Below are positions 17,935 to 22,611 of a stretch of 23,738 nucleotides of DNA, piece after piece. Numbering within the stretch: position 1 is the stretch's first letter; each line of letters begins with the position of its first letter. Below the pieces are notes generated by a model. The model searched no databases and was not told the DNA's origin. It saw only the letters and a list, made by a program, of their open reading frames with translations. A program made the translations under genes and the position numbers. Source of the stretch: a virus; IMG/VR virus record IMGVR_UViG_3300017727_003491, positions 1-23,738 of that record. The stretch is one strand, 5' to 3'.

Positions 17935-18042
17935 ATGCCAGGATATAAAGTTGGAAAGCCTATTAAGCGAAAGCCGATGAAGAAAAAGAAACCTGCTAAG
18001 AAGCCAATCAAAAGAAAGGCTCCTAAGAAGAAGAAGAAATGA
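17935..18042 (+). CDS. Lysine-rich mini-protein (protamine-like)
   Basis: The 35-residue product begins MPGYKVGKPIKRKP and is almost entirely Lys, Arg and Pro, with 19 Lys and 3 Arg among 35 residues and a repeat of the type K-P-x-K-R-K. GGAGG lies 6 bases before the ATG inside the end of the preceding gene. Its TGA overlaps the ATG of the next gene (ATGA at 18039-18042). Such composition can neutralise DNA charge, as protamines do. With neighbours of similar composition it may form a set of DNA-condensing or nucleoid-binding virion peptides. No fold or family is recognisable. Confidence 0.6.
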   Translation: MPGYKVGKPIKRKPMKKKKPAKKPIKRKAPKKKKK

Positions 18043-18290
18043 AAAGAAAGGCAAAGGTAAAGTCTTTACCTAAACAATACAAGGCTCCGAAAGGAAGCAA
18101 GCGTGCAAAATTAATTAAAAAAGCATCTAAACTCTATAAGCAAGGCAAGATTAAACAAGCCTCAGCCATTAGAGAAAAGATGGAGGAGAAAGAACGTGGC
18201 AAAAGCAAAAAAAGCACCCGCAAAAAAGTCGTCAAAGCGAAAAGGAAAAGGCGTAATGGCAACACTAAGAAAAAAGGCGTCAAAAAGTAA
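18039..18290 (+). CDS. Lysine/arginine-rich small protein overlapping the next gene
   Basis: The 83-residue product is very basic from end to end. A helical middle (about 20-55, KRAKLIKKASKLYKQGKI then SAIREKMEEKERG) is followed by a Lys/Arg tail (56-83). The last 95 bases also encode the start of the next protein in another frame. The low-complexity tail in the overlap is what one would expect if this frame is constrained by the other gene, or if the tail is tolerated as non-specific charge. The start is coupled to the preceding stop. A DNA-binding role is inferred from composition only. The first 55 residues look more gene-like than the tail. Confidence 0.6.
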   Translation: MKRKAKVKSLPKQYKAPKGSKRAKLIKKASKLYKQGKIKQASAIREKMEEKERGKSKKSTRKKVVKAKRKRRNGNTKKKGVKK

Positions 18291-18465
18291 GAAGTTTTCA
18301 GCATCAGAATTGAAGAAGTCTTATGATAAAGGATTAGCTGCTTATCTTAGTAGTGGTAGTAGAAAAGGTGTGACAGCACACCAATGGGCAATGGGTCGTG
18401 TCAATTCAGTTTTACGTGGTGGTAAAGCCAGAAAAATTGACTTCCCGCGCAAAGGAAAAAAATAA
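18196..18465 (+). CDS. Small conserved phage protein with the AHQWAMGRVNSVLRGGKA motif
   Basis: The 89-residue product starts at a GTG with a strong GGAGGAG site (18182-18188) seven bases upstream. An ATG at 18256 (residue 21) is a weaker alternative. The first 35 residues are Lys/Ala-rich. The folded part (36-80) reads SASELKKSYDKGLAAYLSSGSR followed by AHQWAMGRVNSVLRGGKA. I recognise this helix-turn pattern (YxxGLAAYxxSGSR, then HxWAMxRVNS) from uncharacterised small proteins of marine phages and algal viruses. The mostly basic, helical protein may bind DNA or RNA. It overlaps the previous gene by 95 bases in a different frame, which is unusual even here. Confidence 0.75.
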   Translation: MAKAKKAPAKKSSKRKGKGVMATLRKKASKSKKFSASELKKSYDKGLAAYLSSGSRKGVTAHQWAMGRVNSVLRGGKARKIDFPRKGKK

Positions 18466-18494
18466 GGTTATAATGAGCCCTGAGGAGGTAGATG

Positions 18495-18914
18495 ATGGGT
18501 AAGACAGGAAAGTTTGTTCATAGAATTACAGATGCGGTTAACGTCACATTTGATAGTAGCTACGGAACAGCAAAAAAAATAAGAATACAACTAAACAAAA
18601 TCGACGACGGAGGCAGTAATGCTTTCAAATATCGAAGAATCTATAGTGGAAACATACAACTCGTAAGGTTAAAAGGAACGGTCAGTGGAGCAACAAGCAT
18701 TATACTCAAAGGATACGAAGACGATAACGGAACTAAACTTCTGTTACCTGCTTCTCAATCTACTTTGGAAGATGCAGTTGGTGATTCATCAGTATCAGCA
18801 ACGTTTAAAGTCGACATATTTCACGCGGCCTCCCATGATGACCTATACCTATTTGCCAAAACAGATGCAGGGACGTTCACGGTTACTGAGGTTCAGGTCG
18901 CTTGGTTCGAATAG
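18495..18914 (+). CDS. Beta-rich small protein, probable virion decoration or tail component
   Basis: The product is 139 residues if it starts at the ATG at 18495, five bases after AGGAGGT (18483-18489). The ATG at 18492 is only two bases from that site and less likely. The sequence alternates strands and turns, with Thr, Ser, Gly, Asp and Val rich segments such as AVNVTFDSSYGTAKKIRIQLNKI, then a C-terminal strand TFTVTEVQVAWFE. No helix-rich or membrane segment is seen. It sits between the basic cluster and a fibre-tip-like gene, so a structural role on the virion surface or tail is likely. The family is not recognised. Confidence 0.6.
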   Translation: MGKTGKFVHRITDAVNVTFDSSYGTAKKIRIQLNKIDDGGSNAFKYRRIYSGNIQLVRLKGTVSGATSIILKGYEDDNGTKLLLPASQSTLEDAVGDSSVSATFKVDIFHAASHDDLYLFAKTDAGTFTVTEVQVAWFE

Positions 18915-18925
18915 GAGGGTGACAG

Positions 18926-19210
18926 ATGCCAGCAGAAACATCATTTGTCGGACCTTTTATTCCATTACAAGGTTCCGACTTGCAATCGCAGGACTTAACG
19001 TCCCAAATAAATGGAGTTACCGCAACTTTTACGGTACAAGAGTCGTTTCAGTCGATACGTATATTCGTCTTCCTAAATGGTCTATTTCAAGGACCAGCAG
19101 GCGGAACATTCATAACAGTAAACTCATCAACAACGTTCACAATCTCCGAGGTGCCGCAGACGGGAGATAACTTATCGGTGATTTATTCACCGGAAATCAA
19201 ACAAAACTAG
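18926..19210 (+). CDS. Small beta protein resembling a fibre tip module
   Basis: The 94-residue product follows a strong AGGAGGGTGA site and is beta-rich. Residues 43-56 (SIRIFVFLNGLFQG) and about 66-88 (NSSTTFTISEVPQTGDNLSVIYS) follow the same plan as the last 60 residues of the fibre gene downstream. There PQVMAFKNGLLMRL is followed by VTFGANLASGDTLEIRYMS. The plan, a hydrophobic strand with NGL, a variable loop, then ST-x-TF and GD-x-L-x-x-x-Y, is common in fibre knobs. It may be a detached tip or a cap protein acting with the fibre. Function is inferred from this resemblance. Confidence 0.55.
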   Translation: MPAETSFVGPFIPLQGSDLQSQDLTSQINGVTATFTVQESFQSIRIFVFLNGLFQGPAGGTFITVNSSTTFTISEVPQTGDNLSVIYSPEIKQN

Positions 19211-19230
19211 CTTAATCACAGGAGATTATC

Positions 19231-20175
19231 ATGGCTACAATTCAAATTAGAGGCGTCCAAATTAAAAATGCGAGTATTGGCGCTGCTCAAATAGACTTAA
19301 CCGCAACCTACGACTATTCGTCAGGTGTTCTACGTGCTGGTACTCCATCAGCTTCAACTGATGTAGCGAACAAGGCATATGTTGATGCTCAACTTCCAGA
19401 TGCTTTTTCTGGCGGTGATGGTATCGTTATTGATGCATCAGGTGACCCGGATGTAATTAGCGTCGACCTTGCTACCAATCCAGGTATGCAATTCAGTTCA
19501 AACAAACTTGACTTGAAAGTTAAGTCTGAATCTGGTGGGTCGATTACTAAAGATGCAGACGGTATCTACATTGCTGATGCAGCTATTTCATCTGCTAAAT
19601 TGGCAGGTTCTATTGCGAATGCAAAACTTGCTAACTCAACCATATCTGGTGTCGCTCTTGGTGGAACCTTAAATGCTCTTGCAGCTGGACAAGGTCTTGC
19701 TATTGGAAGTGCTTATACTGGTGCTGCTGGTCAGACAATGGACTTGAATCTTGATGGTTCAACTCTTGCTAAATCTGCTAACGGTGTTAAGATTGCTGAT
19801 GCTGGTGTTAGTGCAACTCAAATTGCTGATAACGCTGTTGTTTCTGCTGGTATCGCTTCAAACGCTGTAATTACTTCTAAAATCGCAGCTGCTGCTGTTG
19901 ACGAAGGTAAGTTAAGTATTGAAGGAAGCTTCGATGTATTTGCTCCTAACGGTTCAACATTGGCTTTCGCATTAACAAATCGCTATGCTACTGGTTTCGA
20001 ACCACAAGTTATGGCATTCAAAAACGGTTTGTTGATGAGATTAGTTGCTTCTTCACCAGCTGATGCTGACCAATACACTGTAACAGATAATGGTTCTGCT
20101 TCTACTGTAACATTCGGTGCTAACCTTGCATCAGGTGACACACTTGAAATCAGATACATGTCTAAGAAGAGCTAA
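19231..20175 (+). CDS. Tail fibre protein
   Basis: The 314-residue product contains ASTDVANKAYVDAQLP (41-56), the phage fibre signature in which a DVANKAYVD segment links an N-terminal attachment strand to the shaft. The shaft (about 60-240) is built from Ala/Gly/Ser/Asn-rich repeats such as ISSAKLAGSIANAKLANSTI and VSATQIADNAVVSAGIASNAVI, typical of trimeric beta or triple-helix stalks. The last 60 residues form a probable tip with a NGLLMRL strand and a GDTLEIRYMS end. It most likely contacts the host surface. It is preceded by CAGGAGA, well spaced, and is Ala-GCT and Gly-GGT rich. A 14-bp stem-loop follows in the gap before the next gene. Confidence 0.8.
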   Translation: MATIQIRGVQIKNASIGAAQIDLTATYDYSSGVLRAGTPSASTDVANKAYVDAQLPDAFSGGDGIVIDASGDPDVISVDLATNPGMQFSSNKLDLKVKSESGGSITKDADGIYIADAAISSAKLAGSIANAKLANSTISGVALGGTLNALAAGQGLAIGSAYTGAAGQTMDLNLDGSTLAKSANGVKIADAGVSATQIADNAVVSAGIASNAVITSKIAAAAVDEGKLSIEGSFDVFAPNGSTLAFALTNRYATGFEPQVMAFKNGLLMRLVASSPADADQYTVTDNGSASTVTFGANLASGDTLEIRYMSKKS

Positions 20176-20186
20176 TTAGTTTAGGT

Positions 20187-20217
20187 TGGTGGTGGTGACA
20201 AAGTGTCACCATCATCA
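20187..20217 (+). promoter_or_regulatory. Stem-loop between fibre and holin-like genes
   Basis: Bases 20187-20200 can pair with 20204-20217 (14 bp including two G-U pairs) around a three-base loop; the inner seven pairs (GGTGACA with TGTCACC) are perfect. No T-run follows, so it is not a standard terminator. It may attenuate, process or stabilise the transcript. Confidence 0.6.
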
Positions 20218-20242
20218 TCCTCGTTATTTCTAGAGGTATTGT

Positions 20243-20479
20243 ATGGAAGCACTTATGATGGAAATTTTACCGTGGTTAACTGGACCGGCAGCAGCTGTGA
20301 TAGTTGCACTTTATATGAACCGTCAGTTTATCATGTTCCAGAATCAGTCAATCGATAGAATACTGGCTGATGCAGAAAAAGACAGAGCACTATTCAAAGA
20401 AGCCATTGTTAAGATGGACCAGCGAATGGTTCTGATGGAAGAACAGTTAAAAGATATTAAACATAGTTTGCGCAAATAG
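20243..20479 (+). CDS. Holin-like one-span membrane protein
   Basis: The 78-residue product has a short N-terminus, one hydrophobic span (about 9-25, LPWLTGPAAAVIVALYM), then a long charged helix with coiled-coil spacing (about 34-78, DRILADAEKDRALFKEAI...MVLMEEQLKDIKHSLRK). A single span with a coiled, basic-ended tail in a small protein at the end of the structural operon is typical of small phage holins and holin-like peptides. It may instead be a virion-associated membrane peptide. No lysozyme or other lysin gene is present beside it, so the lysis assignment is tentative. An AGAGG site precedes the ATG, with in-frame alternatives at 20255 and 20258. A terminator lies about 60 bases after its stop. 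Confidence 0.55.
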   Translation: MEALMMEILPWLTGPAAAVIVALYMNRQFIMFQNQSIDRILADAEKDRALFKEAIVKMDQRMVLMEEQLKDIKHSLRK

Positions 20480-20490
20480 TAATATAAGAA

Positions 20491-20507
20491 TACATCCCAT
20501 GGGTGTA
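20491..20507. other. Short stem-loop upstream of the structural terminator
   Basis: TACATCC (20491-20497) can pair with GGGTGTA (20501-20507) through seven pairs, one a G-T wobble, around a three-base loop. Together with the terminator at 20537-20564 it makes two hairpins within 75 bases after the holin-like gene. Confidence 0.45.
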
Positions 20508-20536
20508 CTCCAAATAAAACATGCTAAACAAAACTA

Positions 20537-20564
20537 AGTCAGACCTAACAGTCTGGCTTTTTTT
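20537..20564 (+). terminator. Intrinsic terminator ending the structural genes
   Basis: AGTCAGAC (20537-20544) pairs with GTCTGGCT (20551-20558), eight pairs with one wobble, around a six-base loop, and is followed by a run of T ending at 20564. A second AT-rich palindromic A-run/T-run sequence lies at about 20571-20591. It probably ends the long structural transcript; the genes beyond have a different character. Confidence 0.9.
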
Positions 20565-20610
20565 ATTTTTCTAAGAAAAAAACTTTTTTAGCAGATAGTT
20601 ATACATCGTT

Positions 20611-20635
20611 TAGTTAAGTTGAGTTGAGTTGAGTT
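20611..20635. repeat. Five tandem 5-base NAGTT repeats
   Basis: Five consecutive pentamers read TAGTT, AAGTT, GAGTT, GAGTT, GAGTT. They sit about 60 bases before the nuclease-like ATG and just upstream of a perfect inverted repeat. Regular 5-base spacing equals half a DNA turn. A protein-binding array or simple slippage repeat are both possible. Confidence 0.7.
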
Positions 20636-20643
20636 TTATATGT

Positions 20644-20664
20644 GAGAACTAGGAAAAAGTTCTC
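20644..20664. promoter_or_regulatory. Perfect inverted repeat, candidate operator or leader hairpin
   Basis: GAGAACT (20644-20650) and AGTTCTC (20658-20664) form a perfect 7-bp inverted repeat with a seven-base A/G-rich loop. It lies 30 bases before the nuclease-like start codon. It could be an operator for a dimeric regulator or a hairpin in the mRNA leader. A CTATAG sequence follows at 20666-20671. Confidence 0.55.
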
Positions 20665-20694
20665 GCTATAGATGATAACAGCTGGAGTATAATC

Positions 20695-21210
20695 ATGTAT
20701 AATTGGAATGAGACATTCGATTGGGGTGTCAATGAAGAACTGCGTGTGCTTAAACACATGTCAAACCTAAAACCTGAGATGAATATCAGACCTTTAGGTG
20801 GTAAAAACGAACCAGATGGAATGAGTTCACTGGGTGGTATAGAAATTAAATCGTATTCAACTTGGTATTACCATCCAAGTATTGAAACAAAGTGTCTTAA
20901 ACCTTATCTCAAGGATTCGTGTTGGTTATCTGATGAAAGGACTACGATAGTTATTTGTAATCATCAAGGTTCATTGCATCTCTATAAAGCAGAAGCACTG
21001 AGGTATCACTATAACAAGGGTACATTTAGTACATATAAGAAGTGGGTTAGTCAAGGTAATGGAGAGAGTAAGCTGATGGAGTTTATTTCTATCAGAAGTT
21101 TAAGTACTCACACACATACAATTAAAGAACCTAATGATACTGATAATCTGAGGTGGGATTGTTCTCAAATTACAGATAATAATCCTTACATTTGTTCAGT
21201 GTCTATTTAA
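20695..21210 (+). CDS. Putative PD-(D/E)XK-type nuclease
   Basis: The 171-residue product contains RPLGGKNEPDGMSSLGGIEIKSYS, with Asp41, Glu50 and Lys52 in the spacing D-x8-E-x-K, preceded by an N-terminal helix with Glu14/Glu15. That is the catalytic pattern of PD-(D/E)XK nucleases, with the strand GGIEIKS carrying E and K. A following strand (TTIVICNHQG, about 83-92) fits the same fold. Such enzymes in phages include endonucleases, exonucleases and resolvases; I cannot say which this is. A GGAG site lies seven bases before the ATG. It stands alone between a terminator and the AT-rich non-coding region. No partner methylase is visible. The motif is short, so a false match is possible. Confidence 0.5.
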   Translation: MYNWNETFDWGVNEELRVLKHMSNLKPEMNIRPLGGKNEPDGMSSLGGIEIKSYSTWYYHPSIETKCLKPYLKDSCWLSDERTTIVICNHQGSLHLYKAEALRYHYNKGTFSTYKKWVSQGNGESKLMEFISIRSLSTHTHTIKEPNDTDNLRWDCSQITDNNPYICSVSI

Positions 21211-21278
21211 TGTAGAACGAGAGAGAGCAGGCATAAATCTACTCTCTCTCTAATAATAAATAAATTATCATCTACATT
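21209..21278 (+). promoter_or_regulatory. Nested GA/TC stem-loop at the end of the nuclease-like gene
   Basis: An outer 8-bp perfect pair (AATGTAGA at 21209-21216 with TCTACATT at 21271-21278) encloses an inner 9-bp perfect pair (GAGAGAGAG at 21219-21227 with CTCTCTCTC at 21242-21250). It begins inside the stop codon of the gene and ends in a short T-run. It may act as a terminator or 3-prime protecting structure. Confidence 0.6.
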
Positions 21279-21420
21279 TTCAAGGAGAAACTGAAACCTA
21301 AATGTCTAGAAAAGATTCCAGTCACTAATAACTATACCATAACTATTAGATTATCTTAAATTTTTATTTGAATGTAAAAGAACTAAGACTTAATGAAGTC
21401 ATAGAATAATAATAATATAA

Positions 21421-21501
21421 ATATATTATATCTAATAAGCTTCAGTTTTACAATTAAAGAATTAATATACTGAATAATAATTATTATTAGATATAATATA
21501 T
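21421..21501. repeat. 18-bp perfect AT-rich inverted repeat
   Basis: Bases 21421-21438 are perfectly complementary to 21484-21501, leaving a 45-base loop that contains a further 5-bp pair (TTCAG at 21441-21445 with CTGAA at 21470-21474). The right arm stops two bases before the first GC-rich hairpin element, so the two form a continuous structured block. Confidence 0.8.
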
Positions 21502-21503
21502 AT

Positions 21504-21536
21504 AACGTATATCGGCCGTTATGGCCGTACAACGTT
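21504..21536. repeat. GC-rich hairpin element, copy 1
   Basis: A symmetric palindrome. Outer arms AACGT (21504-21508) and ACGTT (21532-21536) are separated by four unpaired bases on each side from inner arms CGGCC (21513-21517) and GGCCG (21523-21527), around a five-base loop. The 15 bases from 21514 match the reverse complement of copy 2 with one mismatch. It is an isolated GC island in AT-rich DNA. Confidence 0.75.
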
Positions 21537-21539
21537 AGA

Positions 21540-21570
21540 AGATAGTTAATATATATAGTATTAATTATCT
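21540..21570. repeat. AT-rich hairpin beside copy 1
   Basis: Bases 21540-21551 pair with 21559-21570 (12 pairs, one of them a G-T wobble) around a seven-base loop. It lies four bases after the first GC-rich element. In such AT-rich sequence some short pairing is expected by chance. Confidence 0.5.
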
Positions 21571-21641
21571 CTTAGATATAACTATACAGTAACTTAAGAA
21601 AGTTTACAAATAAAATAAAAAAAAATAAAATCTAAAATAAA

Positions 21642-21670
21642 TTGTACACTTTCTCTAGATAGAGTATAGT
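21642..21670 (+). promoter_or_regulatory. Weak sigma70-like promoter with an inverted repeat in the spacer
   Basis: TTGTAC (21642-21647) and TATAGT (21665-21670) are 17 bases apart. The spacer holds CTCTA (21653-21657) and TAGAG (21660-21664), a possible operator. The -35 matches poorly and AT-rich DNA gives chance matches, so confidence is low. Confidence 0.3.
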
Positions 21671-21714
21671 TATATTAGAATAATAAATAATATATATACA
21701 GAATAAATAATAGA

Positions 21715-21741
21715 TAACTAATAATATAATAACTAATAATA
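21715..21741. repeat. 12-base direct repeat
   Basis: TAACTAATAATA occurs at 21715-21726 and again at 21730-21741, a 15-base period, just before the second GC-rich element. It could be part of an unwinding or binding region, or chance in low-complexity DNA. Confidence 0.55.
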
Positions 21742-21742
21742 A

Positions 21743-21771
21743 GCGAGAACGGCCGTAACGGCCATAAACGC
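21743..21771. repeat. GC-rich hairpin element, copy 2 (inverted)
   Basis: Inner arms GGCC (21751-21754) and GGCC (21760-21763) flank a five-base loop, and outer arms GCG (21743-21745) and CGC (21769-21771) enclose them symmetrically. The reverse complement of 21749-21763 matches copy 1 (21514-21528) at 14 of 15 bases. The two copies are in opposite orientation, about 235 bases apart. Confidence 0.7.
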
Positions 21772-21788
21772 AGTAACTATAGAGAGAG
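21765..21788 (+). promoter_or_regulatory. T7-class RNA polymerase promoter-like sequence
   Basis: The sequence ends in ACTATAG followed by alternating AGAGAG. ACTATAG is identical to the core and start site of the T7 class promoter, and the 11 bases before it match the T7 consensus at five positions, including an initial TAA. The start would be G21782, which would give only an 11-base leader before the ATG at 21793. No phage RNA polymerase gene is in the window, so this is a candidate only. Confidence 0.35.
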
Positions 21789-21792
21789 ATTA

Positions 21793-22074
21793 ATGAGAGC
21801 AGCTGACAAAATAGAAGTTTATAATTTAGATGAAACATGGAGCAAGATAGTAACTGTAACCTCAGTCGAAGTGGGAGCTCATCCTGAGAATATAGCATAT
21901 CTGAAACATGTTAATGCTAAGCATGAAGACTGGTATTTTGAAGATGACTGGGAAACCATATACCTCAGTGACGGTACGTGGATACAATGTGACCTAATGA
22001 ATGGTATCAATACTCTTATGTGCAGAGACGAAGTAGATTGGCGTCAACTACATAACTGGCACCAACGACGTTAA
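21793..22074 (+). CDS. Small acidic protein of unknown function, first gene after the AT-rich region
   Basis: The 93-residue product is acidic and rich in aromatic residues, with five Trp (for example EDWYFEDDWETIYL and DEVDWRQLHNWH). It is mixed alpha/beta and has no membrane segment. It is preceded by a GA-rich stretch (21781-21789) rather than a typical ribosome site and sits just after a T7-class promoter-like sequence. As the first gene of the right-hand cluster it may be an early host-takeover protein, but no family is recognised. Confidence 0.6.
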   Translation: MRAADKIEVYNLDETWSKIVTVTSVEVGAHPENIAYLKHVNAKHEDWYFEDDWETIYLSDGTWIQCDLMNGINTLMCRDEVDWRQLHNWHQRR

Positions 22075-22093
22075 TCACAGAGGGATTGTAATC

Positions 22094-22222
22094 ATGAAAC
22101 AGTATGGAAACCTATTAAGTAAATTACAAGTGGCTCTATCACCATTCTGCGTTATTACAAATACAAACAAAGATAATACATGCGTCACTACTTTCATATA
22201 CAAAACAAGGGCAAGAAGATGA
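22094..22222 (+). CDS. Small hypothetical protein (42 residues)
   Basis: An ATG at 22094 follows AGAGGGA (22079-22085) at good spacing. The frame runs 42 residues to a TGA at 22220-22222. The product has a hydrophobic patch (LQVALSPFCVIT, 11-22), two cysteines and a basic end (KTRARR). The stop overlaps the ATG of the next gene in an ATGA, which supports translation as one linked pair. No domain is recognised. It would be missed by callers with a longer minimum length. Confidence 0.5.
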   Translation: MKQYGNLLSKLQVALSPFCVITNTNKDNTCVTTFIYKTRARR

Positions 22223-22611
22223 AGAAGATACTATCAGGCAGTGAAGAGGAAAAAAAAGAGGTATTAGGTGAGGGGTTGAATCAAGAAAAATCTAGTTCTG
22301 CCAAACTTAATAATCTCGTAAGATACGATTCCCCCTCTCTTTCTACCTTAGAAAACACACCATTTGCAGATGCATTAGGCGAAGCATTAGGAATGGGACT
22401 GACATCCTCAGTAGATATTACAGAGGGTGATAACGTGCACATAGAGACATCATTTGGTGAGTATGTAATAAGAGGCACAATAATTCTTATTGAAGATATG
22501 CATGTAACACTAGATACTGGATGGTCATGGGAAGAGACTGAAGGTATAAGAAACATCTCAAACGGTACAGAAACACACATCATCAAATCAATAGGAGTAA
22601 TTCATGCCTAA
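22219..22611 (+). CDS. Hypothetical protein with a small beta domain
   Basis: Two starts are possible. The ATG at 22219 has AAGGG seven bases upstream and overlaps the preceding stop, giving 130 residues. The in-frame ATG at 22180 has no ribosome site and would add 13. The N-terminus is Lys/Glu-rich and disordered (1-40). The C-terminal half (about 70-130) is beta-rich: DNVHIETSFGEYVIRGTIILIEDMHVTLDTGW suggests a small barrel or SH3/Sm-like strand set. The last eight bases overlap the next gene. Function is unknown; it may be an early regulator or a small adaptor. Confidence 0.6.
   Translation: MKKILSGSEEEKKEVLGEGLNQEKSSSAKLNNLVRYDSPSLSTLENTPFADALGEALGMGLTSSVDITEGDNVHIETSFGEYVIRGTIILIEDMHVTLDTGWSWEETEGIRNISNGTETHIIKSIGVIHA

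Larger units (their letters stand above)
21211..21792. other. Gene-free AT-rich structured region (candidate origin, genome end or control region)
   Basis: No convincing gene lies in these 582 bases, which are markedly more AT-rich than the rest of the window. In order they hold the nested GA/TC stem-loop, an 18-bp perfect inverted repeat (21421-21501), a GC-rich hairpin element (21504-21536), a 12-bp AT-rich hairpin (21540-21570), a long A-rich tract (about 21606-21641), a weak sigma70-like pair (21642-21670), a 12-base direct repeat (21715-21726 and 21730-21741), a second GC-rich element (21743-21771) in the opposite orientation, and a T7-class promoter-like sequence (21765-21788). The combination is typical of phage origins or early control regions. 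The region separates the late structural genes from what look like early genes. Confidence 0.75.

Noticed and set aside
18474-18503. Nine-residue leader frame before the gene at 18495
   Set aside because: No clear ribosome site and no notable codons; the overlap with the real start is explained by chance in a purine-rich stretch.
18685-19170. 161-residue frame on the + strand crossing two small beta-protein genes
   Set aside because: It overlaps two genes with strong ribosome sites, has no ribosome site of its own, and reads as a random mixture with no domain pattern.
20611-20635. Pentamer array as a CRISPR-like array
   Set aside because: The repeats are contiguous 5-mers without spacers.
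21302-21328. Eight-residue frame in the AT-rich region
   Set aside because: The AGGAG site is 14 bases away and the frame is too short to support.
21632-21898. Reverse-strand frame of 88 residues rich in Leu, Ile and Tyr over the AT-rich region
   Set aside because: The hydrophobic composition follows from AT-rich DNA on the antisense strand; it runs into the next + strand gene and lacks a ribosome site.
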